Source: Boesenbergia rotunda (lineage: Eukaryota > Streptophyta > Magnoliopsida > Zingiberales > Zingiberaceae). Taken from it: a stretch of DNA of 64,000 nucleotides. Of this stretch, positions 40,220 through 51,683 are shown one piece after another. The position numbers were made by a program, and so were the translations under genes. The notes beneath the pieces were generated by a model. The model was given only the letters and a program-made list of their open reading frames with translations, did not search any database and was not told where the DNA came from. The first letter of the stretch is position 1. Every line of letters starts with the position of its first letter. The stretch is taken from the NCBI GenBank assembly GCA_024364735.1, contig JAGFNQ010000860.1, forward strand, positions 135,743-199,742, in the 5' to 3' direction.

Positions 40220-41872
40220 ATGGCCATGCAAAAAGGCTTCAGCACCGCAAGACCACCGCTCTTCAGTGGGGAGGACTTCTCCTACTAGAAGAGCAGAATG
40301 GAGGTCCACCTGAAAACTCAGGTGGACATGTGGATAATCATCCAGTCCGGACTGGAAATACCAAGGAATGCTGATGGAGGACAACAATCTTACACGGAAT
40401 GGGATATTGCACTGAAAAAGAAAATTGAAGCCGATGCCAAAGCGACCCAAACACTCCAATGCGGCCTAACAAAAGAGGAGCTGAACCGGGTGGGTCCATT
40501 CAACAGCGCCAAAGAACTCTGGGGTAAGCTAATCGAACTATACGAACGAACCTCCGACACCCGAATCAGCAAGAGGGACCTTCTGCTGAACAAGCTGTAC
40601 ACCATCAAGATGAATGAAGGCGAATCAGCAGCTCAGCTCCACGCCAGAATTCAGGAGCTGATGAACGGTCTACACACCATTGGTCACAAGGTAGAAAATC
40701 GTGACCTAATAAGGTACGCCTTTAACGCTTTCCTAAGAAACACCTTATGGGCATCTATGGTAGATGCTTACAAAGTTTCTAGGGATCTTTCCAAAATCAA
40801 GTTAGATGAACTTTTTACTGAACTCGAATTACATGAATAGACTAACTGCAATCTGGCCGAGAAAGGCATTGCCTTTGTTGCAGGTAAAGCTGGAAAGACA
40901 ACCAAGAAGAAGTCTCAACCTGCACCCGAGTCTGATTCAGATTTAGACTCAGAAGACAGCAAGGGAAATAGGCCTAAGTTGGTTCGGCTAGACCGGGACT
41001 ACTACAAAGAGCTAAAAAACCAGACCAACAGAAGAAAAGCTAGCCGAAGAAAGGAAGAACCAGCTGAACCCTCAAATGAAAAGAACAAACCCAACGTGAC
41101 CTGTTACGAGTGCAAGAAGAAGGGCCACTATAAGACTGAATGCCCCAACCTGAAGGAAACAAAGAAGACAAGAAAGAAGAAGGCACTTTAGGCAACGTGG
41201 GACGAGTCCTCCTCCGAAGAAGAAGAAGAGGTCCTACAGTCGAACCTGCTCGCACTAACCGACTCAGAAGAAATCGAGACCGAGTCAGAGTCGGAGCCGG
41301 ACGACGGCAAACTTACATTCTCAAAAGACGGCGAAATAATTGTAAGTGGTTTTTCTAGAATTCAATTATGCGAATTAATTTCTTATCTTTCTCGAGATTT
41401 GGCAAAAGCCAAAATCCGAGTCGAGTCTCTCAGACAGGAAGTAAAACTCCTGAAAGAGAGAGCAGACTCTGAACCCTTAACTGAGAAGGTTCAAGAAGGA
41501 ACCTCTGCTCAAGTTGAAAAACTTGAAACAGAGAACTCTTTCTTGAAAACTCAAGTTAAGGATTTTAGAGCTTCCTTAGAACGTTTCACTTCTAGTTCCA
41601 AGGGTCTTGATATGATTCTTGGAAAATAGAAGTCGGTTCTAAATTGATCCGGATTGGGCTATAGAACCAAATCCAGACAAAGATCCTAATATGCTGTACT
41701 GAACCAGTCCAGACCTAAAGTTCAGGCATGGGTACCCAAACTGTGCTTGAACAAACAAACTGGATCAAATCAGTATTGGATCCCCAAGGACAAGATTCAC
41801 ATCTTGTCAAACCATTATCGTGGCTTTAGTCCAGGGGGAGCCAAATTAAAAATAATATTTATTGTTAGATAA
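40220..41872 (+). pseudogene. gag: gag of A3, six premature stops
   Basis: Collinear with the intact A2 gag from ATG 40220. Stops, with the A2 residue in brackets: TAG 40286 (Trp), TAG 40838 (Gln), TAG 41189 (Gln), TAG 41627 (Gln), TGA 41645 (Arg), TAA 41687 (Tyr). Five of six are C-to-T or G-to-A transitions. Capsid domain, knuckle CYECKKKGHYKTEC (about 41101-41145), coiled coil and SPGGAK end are all recognisable, with no frameshift. Confidence 0.9.
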
Positions 41873-42581
41873 AATTCAATTTTTGTTTGCAAATTGCATG
41901 ATTGATTGTTTATTTAATTCCTACAATTTACCATGCTTAGAATTAGGATTGGTTAGAATAAGGACTCAATCAATTAATTGAAATTTGAACAACATAGTAT
42001 TGGGTGGCGGTGAGATGATAGTACATTAGGGAAGTCAATTCTAATAAGGTCAAGTATACTCTACTTGGTCTCTTTAGACTGGTGAAACTAGCCGAAGCTA
42101 CCAATCCAAGACCAAAACTAGTTAGACCAGAATTTTTCAAAAAATAATTTTGAAAATGAAATTTCATTAAAAGGCTTTGTCAAGGAAAGAGTTGATGATC
42201 CAATAAGGCTACGGCCAAAGAAGGCCTAGTGCCTCGCCAAACCTGGAAGCCAATTTTTGAAATTCAAATTCAAATTGTTCTTTGTCAAATTCGAATCTAA
42301 CATAAATTTTTAGTTAATTGTAGATTCAAATATTTTTTTTAAAACTCAAAATCAACTGTTTTCAAAATTAATTCAATTTTTTTAAAAAAAAATAAATAAA
42401 TCATAATTTTTCAAAAATAATTCTATCTACCAAAACCTGTCTCACAAAACCCATAAGGCAAACGTGATTGATAACCTTAGATTGGGTGAGACAGACTAGG
42501 CTGTGAAAATCAATTTAGGCTATTCCTGATTCTAATTGGATCCAAATCAACAAAACTCTTTATGTGTAGGAACATAAAGAT
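41873..42581 (+). other. gag-pol spacer of A3
   Basis: 709 bp with stops in all frames; conserved core 42009-42251 shared with A2 and C. It ends in TTTATGTGTAG (to 42569) immediately before the pol frame, as in A2. Confidence 0.7.
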
Positions 42582-44146
42582 TTGGACCAATGGATGTTGG
42601 ATAGCGGTTGCTCCAGACACATGACTGGAGATAAATTGAAATTCACCAAACTCAAGTTCAAGAACCTAGGCTCAGTGGCATTTGGCAACAATGCTACACT
42701 CAAGGTAATTGGGTCAGGTAATATTGAACTTAAATCTGACTTTGTTATTAAGAAAGTGCTTTTGGTTGAAAATTTTAATTTTAACTTGATTAGCATAAGT
42801 CAGTTGTGTGATTCTGGTTATGTAGTTACCTTCAACAATTCTAACTACCTGATTAGAAACCTGCAAGACTCGGAAATCATGCTTAAGGGCACTAGGAAAA
42901 ATAATGTTTACACTATAAACCTACCCCTAGTACCTAAATGTATGTTAACTCAGTTAGAACAATCAAACCTCTGGCATAGGAGATTAGGTCACATTAATCT
43001 GAGAATTATTTCAAAAATCACCCAACTTGGCCTAATTAAAGGTATCCCTAAAATTAAAAATCATGAAAACTTAATATGTGAATCATGTAATCAAGGTAAA
43101 CAAACCAGGTCTAATCACAAACTAATCCAATCTGATCAAACTCAACCCACACTTGAGCTCCTGCACCTTGACCTATTTGATTCACATGGAGCCAAGTCAC
43201 TAAGCGGAAACCGGTACTGCGTAGTAATAGTTGATGATTACTCTAGGTTTACCTGGGTTAGATTTTTAAAGACCAAAGATGAAACCTTAAACCTATTTAA
43301 TGAATTTTGTAAGTTAATTGAAAATCAAAACGATACTGAAATCAAAAGACTTAGGAGTGACCACGGGGGAGAATTTGAAAATCAACGGTTCGAGAAATTC
43401 TGTAAGGTAAATGGGTACATACATGAATTTTCGTATCCTAGAACCCCCCAGCAAAATGGGATAGTCGAAAGGAGAAATAGAACTCTACAGGAAGCCGCTA
43501 GGGCTATGCTCAACGAATTCAACCTAGTCAACCAATATTGGGCAGAAGCAGTTAGTACGGCTTGCTACATTCAAAATAGGGTCCTGATTAACAAGCGACA
43601 CAACAAAACACACTATGAATTATACTATCATAGGCTTCCAAATCTACACTACCTAAGGGTCTTTGGATGCAAAGTTTATATCCTAAACACCAAATACTAT
43701 CTAGGAAAATTCCAGTCTAAGTCAATCCCAGGCATCTTCCTAGGATATTCAACCACAAGTAGAGCCTATAGGGTTTACAACAAACAAACTAAGAAAATTG
43801 AAGAAACAACCAATTTAATATTTGATGAAGAAATTAACTCAAAACCTGATAATCCAAATCAAACTTCATTAAATACTGATCAAGAAGATAATGAACAAAC
43901 TGTTGAACCCTTAAATGAACTAACTATTGAACCAACTAGTGAGTCAGTTGAACCAAATGTTGAATTACATACTGAACAAAATCGACTAGCTGGACCTGAG
44001 GCTGGACCAAGTTCAAGAAAAACCAAAAAATCCAGACTTAGTCACCCAACTGATCAAATTGTGGGTGATCCAGCTTTAGGAGTCAGAACTAGGTCTTCCT
44101 ATAGAAACCTTAGTCAGATAGCAATGATTTCAAAAATTGAACCTAA
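42582..44146 (+). pseudogene. pol: pol of A3, protease and integrase part
   Basis: Open from TTG 42582: protease DSGCSRHMTG, zinc finger (LWHRRLGHINL, CESCNQGKQT), integrase D (LDLFDSH), D (SDHGGEF) and E (NGIVERRNRTL), linker to KIEP. Element C then interrupts at CCTAA; codons past 44146 in that frame are C sequence. It continues at 51684. Confidence 0.88.
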
Positions 44147-45519
44147 TGTAGGACCGGTGCCGTCGATAGGGGGGGGGGGTGAATATCGTCCGTTCGAAAT
44201 CATTCGAAAATCTTCGTTCGTAAAACTATTTAGATCGTTAGTGCAGCGGAAAATAAAAACAAAACGAACACAGGTACACAGCGGATTTTACTTGGTTCCC
44301 GACCCCCCAGGGTCAGTACATCCAAGGCCTATGCACGGGAACGCCCGTCCACTATTGGTCTCCTTCCCGGACTTTCCGGAGACGGAGAAACCCGACTTAC
44401 AGTGCAATATTACAAGCAATAATATAGAAATTTAAGTACAGTAATTAAAAAGCAAACCAACGAGACAAAGTCAGAAGCTCGGCCGATCTGGACCTCCGAA
44501 GCGCCGCGCACCTCCTCCTGGAGCCTCCCGGTCGTAGAGCCTCGTTTCTAGCATGTTGTCGTCGGTCGGAATGATCAGAACAGTACTTGAAAGTCGTGTC
44601 TGAAGCTGAGGGGTCGAAGCCCCTTATATAGGCCTCCTGGGGGCGCCCCGGACGCTGGGGGCGCCCCGGAAGACTCGGTCAAACCTTATCCTTGCGCCTA
44701 CGTCGTCGCAGGTGATAAGATCATTGACCAGGGTGCCCCGAACATCCCGGGCGCCCTCTTGAGCGCTTATCCTGTGCTTCGTTCTCTCAGCAGCTAAATG
44801 GTGTTGACCAGGGCGCCCTGGTGCATGAGGGCGCCCTGGTGCATGAGGACGCCCCCAACACTGGGGCACCCTGCATTAACACTGCAAGGCTAGTTCTTCT
44901 GCTTGCTTTGTCTCTGGTTCTTGTTACCTGCAAGATACACAAACACAAAGCATATATGCATATAATATTAAGCTTAAGGACTTGGTTCGGACTTCGGATT
45001 TGCACGAAACCCTAGGTCGAATCGGCACGAGTTCCTATCCCCGAGAACTCGCCCTTCACCTACTCCTTTCAGGAGACGGTTGCCACCCAGCCCTTCGGGT
45101 GGACTTTTGCTTAGCTTCCGATACCTCCGGACCTCGAGACACCCAAACCCTGACCCGTCTCTACTCCTGTCCTTAGTCATCGCTCAGCTAAGTTGCTCAG
45201 TCCCTCGGACCAAGACTTAATTCCCTGGCAGTCCTTCGCTAGGTGCCCAGCAGCCCTTCGCTGGGACTTAGGGTTTTGATGCCTAGCAGCCCTTCGCTAG
45301 GTCTTAGGGTTACGATACCTAGCAGCCCTTCGCTAGGTGCCTAACAGCCATTCGTTAGGTCTTTAGGGTTTCAATACCTAGGTTAACTAGGACATTTCTT
45401 CAACTTGGGTTAGTTCTCCTTTGCTCCCCTTTGTCTGTTCAATATATCACTGACTTAAGTGTATTGTCAAACATTAAAACACTTAATGAGAAATATCATT
45501 GATGCAACTTGCACCAACA
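44147..45519 (-). repeat. 3' LTR of C
   Basis: In plus reading TGTAGGACCGG...GCACCAACA. Hairpin array 45400-45228 (sense arms CCTAGC/GCTAGG, CCCAGC/GCTGGG, CCTAAC/GTTAGG), GGGCGCCC-type array 44870-44638, TATA box TATATAAG (44630-44623), C-run in sense near 44175. Confidence 0.9.
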
Positions 45520-47320
45520 ATCTCCCCCTTTTTGATGTTTGACAATAACTTAAGTTAGATTGGTTTAAGGGGCTATCTTACCATCTTTGGGATCAAACTA
45601 AGACATGACCTTAGTTTTGAAAAACATTTTGATCAAATGGTCCTTTGGTAAGAATCCAAGAAATTTCTAACTTAAGCACTTACCTCTCCCCCTTTGTCAT
45701 ACATCAAAAAAAAGAATACTTGCACCAACAATGAGAGTATTTTTGAAGCTACTTAGTATAAAATTTTGAAAGCATAGCATAAAACTAATACTTAAGTATT
45801 TTGAACTTAGACAACTTAGACAATATTTTTGAGAAAATGCCAAATATTTTAAAGGATGATCTTTGAGGCATGCAACTACTTTTGAAAAATAATAGATTCA
45901 GCAGTTTTGAAAAATGATATTTTGAAAAATAATAAGTAATTTTGGAAAAATATAAGTACCTTTGAAAAATGTATTGAGTTTTTTGAAAGGAGTAGGTACT
46001 TATGAAAAATATATATATATATTTTTTTAAAATTAAGTACTTTTGAAAGAATATTAGGCTTTGAAAGATATAATTACTTTTGAAAACATAATATTTGACT
46101 TCACTTGGATTATTTTCCAGTCTGACACCATCCTGGGAAACCTTGTTGACTACAAGGACATTTCCTAAGTGCCCTGGAAGTTTTCCAACTCAAGTAAATA
46201 TTATTTCAAAAATTTCATAAGTCACAGAATGTAAGTTAATTTTGAATAATATAAGAATTTTAAAGTTATAATACTTGATTCGGTTTATCTTTCAGTCTGA
46301 CACAATCATAGGAAACCTTGTTGACTACAAGGACATTTTCCTAAGTGTCCTGGAAGATTTTTCAAACTCAAGATATTATTTAAAATTTATCAAACTCAGA
46401 TGAATTTTTGAGAATAATACAAAATTTATAAAAAAAATTGATAGCATTTTTAAAATAATACTTATGTTTTCAATAGGATTTGAAAATACCGCGCATGAAA
46501 ACAATTGAAATATTCAATAATTCTTTTAATTTGACCTCCCCCTAAACTTGACCCAGTCCTGGGAAGCTTGTTGACCACAAGTACTCTTCCTCTGAGTCTT
46601 AAGGTTTGATTCAAATCAAAGGAATTTTCTAATAATTTCAAAACCATTAATTAAAAGAAACTTTTTTAGAAGTTTGATTTAGACTCCCCCTAAATCTGAC
46701 ACGTCCTAAGAGTCCTTGTAGATTATGAAGTGAACTTTCCTCTGTGTCTTTAGGGTTTATCAAAATCAAACAAGACAGGTAACTTTTACAACATAAACCG
46801 CTTTTTTTTCAAAAAAACACAAGTGATAACGATTTAAAGCTCAGTTTTCGAAAAGTCTTTTCAAATAATAGTAATTTTTAAAGTGCAAATTTTTGAAAAC
46901 AAAAAAAATGAAAAGTACTCCCCTGTACCCGATACCGTTTGACTCTATCTAAGTGCCTTAGGGAACTTTAGTGTTGTCCTAAGAGGCTTGTGTCTAATTG
47001 AGTGAGTCAAACAAATTTTTGAAAGGATATATTTTTGAAAAAATGTATAATATATATAATCAATCAGACAAGCATGAATTCCATAAAAACATTATTATGT
47101 TGAAGCACTATTTTGAAAATATATTTTTAGGAAAATATTCTAACGATTTTGAAAAATAATTTTGAAAAATATTTTTCAATTCATTAGTCCTTAACATCTC
47201 ACTCATTTTAGATGTATCAATACAACAAGCATAGTTGCCTTATAGGTGTATTGTGAGATGCTTGATTTATTTTTCTTAATTTATTAACTCTAAGAATTAA
47301 TTGAAGCTTGTGTTAGATTT
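45520..47320 (-). other. Purine tracts and 3' non-coding region of C
   Basis: Primary purine tract (minus ATCAAAAAGGGGGAGAT, 45520-45536), with more near 45686-45697, 46536-46542 and 46683-46690. Four diverged copies of a block starting TCTGACAC or CTTGACCC (46131, 46295, 46547, 46695) carry a CCTTGT-TGACT-ACAAGG hairpin in the first two. The rest is A/T-rich. No gene. Confidence 0.7.
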
Positions 47321-47363
47321 GAATTTAACAAAGAATAATTTGAATTTGAAATTCAAAAATTGG

Positions 47364-47600
47364 CTTCCAGGTCTTGGCGAGACACTAGGCCTTCTTTGGC
47401 CGTAGCCTTATGGGATCATCCACCCTTTCCTTGACAAAGCCTTTTAATGAAATTTCATTTTCAAAATTATTCTTTGAAAAATTCTGGTCTAACTAGTTTG
47501 GGTCTTGGATCGGTAGCTTCGGCTAGTTTCACCAGTCTAAAGAGACCAAGTATACTTGATCTTATTAGAATTGGCTTCCCTAACGTACTATCATCTCACC
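47364..47600 (-). other. Conserved non-coding block of C shared with A2/A3 spacers
   Basis: Nearly the same sequence as 25878-26115 (A2) and, inverted, 42009-42251 (A3). It includes GGCCTTCTTTGGCCGTAGCC and GGTTTCACCAGT-like words. C has lost gag capsid and all of pol but kept this block. Confidence 0.85.
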
Positions 47601-47879
47601 GCCACCTAATACTAGGTTGATCAAGTTTCAATTATTCTTTTTCCTATAGCCGTTCTATATTATGCATAAAATTTAAATATGAATGACATGTCATATATTT
47701 AAAAAATAGCAAATGCATGTCATGGCAGCTATGCATGAGTCAAACAAGTCAAATAATTTTACTTAAGTTTCTAAAATGTATCAAATTCCCGATTTGATAC
47801 ATGTCGAGTGAACCTGCGAATATGTCAACCCACTTTGACATATTTAATTTATTAAGTTGATTGTTGCGGTTTGGGTAAG

Positions 47880-49040
47880 ATTTTAGTTTAGTTCAAGTTT
47901 AATTTATTTAACATTTAGTTGTATTCAAGTTAATTAAGAATTAATTGAAGTTTTAAATTAATTTGAAATTGATTGATTTGAATTAATTTAACATAATTTG
48001 AATTAATTTTAATTAAGATGATTTAATTTAATAGGAATTAATTTGAATTAAGATAATTTAATATAATTTTAATTGAATTTAATTCGAATTAATATTTAAT
48101 TGAATTTAATTAATTATATTTGATTGATTTAATTAATATTTAATTCAAATTTAATTTAATTTAAATTTACTTTGAATTTAATTAAATTAAGATTCAATGA
48201 AGATTTAATTTGAATTTAATTAAGACTAAATTTGAATTTAATTAAGATTTAAATTAATTTAATTTGAATTTAATTTTATTTGAATTTAATTTAATTTAAT
48301 TTTATTTAATTTTATTTTAATTTAATTTAATTTGAATTTAATTTGAATTTAATTTGAATTTAATTTTATTTAATTTGAATTTAATTTAATTTAATTTGAA
48401 TTTAATTTGAATTTTAAGTAGGATTTAATTTGAATTTTAATTAAGATTTAATTAAGATTTAATTTGAAATTAATTAAGATTTAATTAATATTTAATTAAG
48501 ATTTAATTTGAATTTAATTAAGATTTAATTAAGATTTAATTTGAATTTAATTAAGATTTAATTTGAATTTTAAGTAAGATTTAATTTGAATTTTAATTAA
48601 GATTTAATTTGAATTTAATTAAGATTTAATTAATATTTAATTAAGATTTAATTTGAATTTAATTAAGATTTAATTAAGATTTAATTTGAATTTAATTAAG
48701 ATTTAATTTGAATTTTAAGTAGGATTTAATTTGAATTAAGATATAATTAAGATTTAATTTGAATTTAATTAAGATTTAATTAAGATTTAATTTGAATTTA
48801 ATTAAGATTTAATGAAGATTTAATTTGAATTTAATTAAGATTTAATTAAGATTTAATTTGAATTTTAAGTAAGATTTAATTTGAATTTTAATTAAGATTT
48901 AATTTGAATTTAATTAAGATTTAATTTGAATTTAATTAAGATTTAATTTGAATTTTAAGTAAGATTTAATTTGAATTTTAATTAAGAGTTAATTAAGATT
49001 TAATTTGAATTTAATTAAGATTTAATTAAGATTTAATTAA
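47880..49040. repeat. 11-bp A/T tandem array in C
   Basis: Over 1.1 kb built of 11-base variants such as AATTAAGATTT, AATTTGAATTT and AATTAATATTT, with almost no C. A higher-order repeat of about 145 bp is visible (TAATATTT anchors at 48486 and 48631). Every frame is full of TAA, so it is non-coding. Confidence 0.9.
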
Positions 49041-50199
49041 TAATTGTCGGTTTAAATTCATCATTTTCATTATTTCGAAAATATCCTTTTCACTTTTATC
49101 TTTCTTTTCAAGTTTTTCTAATAATTTTGATTTATTTGAATTTTTGTAATTTTTATTGATTATGACCCTAATCTTAGAAAATTCTATCTCCTCCTCAAGA
49201 TTAAATCTTTCCATATCCTCGATGTAGGTGGAGTAAAGTGGGCCAGTAGTTAATTTTTCAGGATTATCTAAGGGAATAATTAAATTATTATCTAAAGAGA
49301 TATTATCTTCAGAATTATCCTTATTATACTCAGAATTATCCATAGAATTATCTTGAGAATTATCCTTAGAATTATCCTTAGAATTATTTTCAATATTAAT
49401 CTCTAGATTATCTTTAAGATAGATTTTCAGAATTAATTTCTGGATTAATCTTGAGATTTTCAGAGTTATCTTTAGAATTTTTAGATTCAGATTCAAATTT
49501 ATACAACGGATTTTCGAATTTGAATTTGTAATTTGACTTAGAATTATCCTTAGGGTTTTCAAATTTGAATTCGGAATTATCCTTAGGATTTTCAAATTTG
49601 AATTCCGAATTATCCTTAGGATTCATTTTGTCTGACTTAAAGTTGTCAGAACTAATTTTATCAGAAAGATTATCAGAATTAATTTTATCAGATAAATTAT
49701 TAGAATTAATTTTATCAGATAAATTACCAGAATTAAATTTATCAGATAAATTATCAGAATTAAATTTATCAGATAAATTATCAGAATTAAATTTATCAAA
49801 TAAATTATCAAAATTAAATTTAATAATTGCTAAATTAATATTCTGAATTAAATAATTAATTTCTAAAATTTTAGTCATGTCTGTATTTTCATGCAAAATA
49901 TTAATTTTACTATGCAGTAAATCTAATTTATTAACTACTTTATCACAAGGCAGTTCAGGAAAATTAAAGATTTTTGGAACATAAATCTTGCGTACCTTCG
50001 CCGGACATTTGTTTTTGTAATGTCCGTATTTCTTGCATTTGAAACATTGTACGTGACTTTTGTCCCTCCGGTTTCCTGGCGCTGGTGCCTCCTTCGCCAC
50101 CGGTGATGTAGACCGAATCTTATGAGTAGGGCACTGATTTTTGTAGTGCCCTCTCTCCCTGCACGTGAAACAGATAATACGGAATTTAAAAACAGACAT
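49026..50199 (-). CDS. Two-knuckle nucleocapsid-like ORF of C (frameshift in tail)
   Basis: Starts ATG at 50199, only about 95 bp after the primer site. Residues 10-23 and about 52-65 are CCHC knuckles (CFTCRERGHYKNQC, CFKCKKYGHYKNKC). A tail follows with nine-residue repeats (DKFNSDNLS type, about 49820-49620) and eleven-residue repeats (PKDNSEFKFEN, about 49620-49530). The first frame stops at 49414; an overlapping frame (to 49026) carries more DNSKDNS repeats and a charged end (LYSTYIEDMERFNLEEEIEF, then KLLEKLEKKDKSEK), so a one-base shift or programmed frameshift joins them. No capsid domain precedes the knuckles. It would bind nucleic acid; function otherwise unknown. Confidence 0.65.
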
Positions 50200-50292
50200 T
50201 TAAATAAAATATACCTGATTCACCCCTGAGCTCCCCCTCAACTCTTGGCGTCGATGCTCCGTCGGCGGTTAGTCCGGTGAAGAGCGGCTCGA

Positions 50293-50303
50293 CTCTGATA
50301 CCA
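50293..50303 (-). other. Primer-binding site of C (Met-like, one change)
   Basis: The minus strand reads TGGTATCAGAG, then TCGAGC where others have C; 11 of 12 bases of the copia primer site, two bases from the LTR. Confidence 0.8.
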
Positions 50304-50305
50304 AT

Positions 50306-51678
50306 TGTAGGACCGGTGCCGTCGATAGAGGGGGGGGTGAATATCGTCCGTTCGAAATCTTTCGGAAATCTTCATTCGTAAAACTATTCAGATCGTTAGT
50401 GCAGCGGAAAATAAAAACAAAACGAACACAGGTACACAACGGATTTTACTTGGTTCCCGACCCCCCAGGGTCAGTACATCCAAGGCCTATGCACGGGAAC
50501 GCCCGTCCACTATTGGTCTCCTTCCCGGACTTTCCGGAGGTGGAGAAACCTGACTTACAGTGCAACATTTCAAGCAATAATATAGAAATTTAAGTACAGT
50601 AATTAAAAAGCAAACCAACGAGACAAAGTCAGAAGCTCGGCCGATCTGGACCTCCGAAGCGCCGCGCACCTCCTCCTGGAGCCTCCCGGTCGTAGAGCCT
50701 CGTTTCTAGCGTGTTGTCGTCGGTCGGAATGATCAGAACAGTACTTGGAAGTCGTGTCTGAAGCTGAGGGGTCGAAGCCCCTTATATAGGCCTCCTGGGG
50801 GTGCCCCGGACGCTGGGGGCGCCCCGGAAGACTCGGTCAAACCTTATCCTTGCGCCTACGTCGTCGCAAGTAATAAGATCATTGACCAGGGCGCCCCGAA
50901 CATCCCGGGCACCCTCTTGAGCGCTTATCCTGTGCTTCGTTCTCTCAGCAGCTAAATGGTGTTGACCAGGGCGCCCTGGTGCATGAGGGCGCCCCTGGTG
51001 CATGAGGACGCCCCCAACACTGGGGCACCCTGCATTAACACTGCAAGGCTAGTTCTTCTGCTTGCTTTGTCTCTGGTTCTTGTTATCTGCAAGATACACA
51101 AACACAAAGCATATATGCATATAATATTAAGCTTAATGACTTGGTTCGGACTTCGGATTTGCATGAAACCCTAGGTCGAACCGGCACGAGTTCCTATCCC
51201 CGAGAACTCGCCCTTCACCTACTCCTTTCAGGAGACGGTTGCCACCTAGCCCTTCGGGTGGACTTTTGTTTAGCTTCCGATACCTCCGGACCTCGAGACG
51301 CCCAAACCCTGACCCGTCTCTACTCCTGTCCTTAGTCATCGCTCAGCTAAGTTGCTCAGTCCCTCGGACCAAGACTTAATTCCCTGGCAGTCCTTCGCTA
51401 GGTGCCCAGCAGCCCTTCGCTGGGACTTAGGGTTTTGATGCCTAGCAGCCCTTCGCTAGGTCTTAGGGTTACGATACCTAGCAGCCCTTCGCTAGGTGCC
51501 TAACAGCCCTTCGTTAGGTCTTTAGGGTTTCAATACCTAGGTTAACTAGGACATTTCTTCAACTTGGGTTAGTTCTCCTTTGCTCCCCTTTGTCTTTTCA
51601 ATATATCACTGACTTAAGTGTATTGTCAAACATTAAAACACTTAAAGAGAAATATCATTGATGCAACTTGCACCAACA
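50306..51678 (-). repeat. 5' LTR of C
   Basis: 1373 bp, about 98% like the 3' LTR; most differences are transitions. Hairpin array 51540-51387, GGGCGCCC-type array 51030-50797, TATATAAG near 50789-50782. Confidence 0.9.
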
Positions 51679-51683
51679 CCTAA

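Larger units (their letters stand above)
44147..51678 (-). mobile_element. Element C: non-autonomous LTR retrotransposon with nucleocapsid-like ORF only
   Basis: 7.53 kb, target duplication CCTAA (44142-44146, 51679-51683), antisense to A3. Minus-strand order: 5' LTR 51678-50306, Met-like primer site, ORF with two CCHC knuckles and a repeat-rich tail (50199-49026), an 11-bp A/T array (about 49040-47880), the conserved spacer block (47600-47364), a 3' region, purine tract, 3' LTR 45519-44147. Protease, integrase, RT and RNase H are absent. LTRs are both 1373 bp and differ at roughly thirty positions by hand count (about 2%). It resembles reported TR-GAG elements but also lacks the capsid domain. 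Confidence 0.85.

Noticed and set aside
49565..49846. Plus-strand ORF rich in LSDKLSEL repeats
   Set aside because: It is the reverse strand of the nine-codon repeats in the C ORF; the minus strand has the zinc knuckles and is the coding one.
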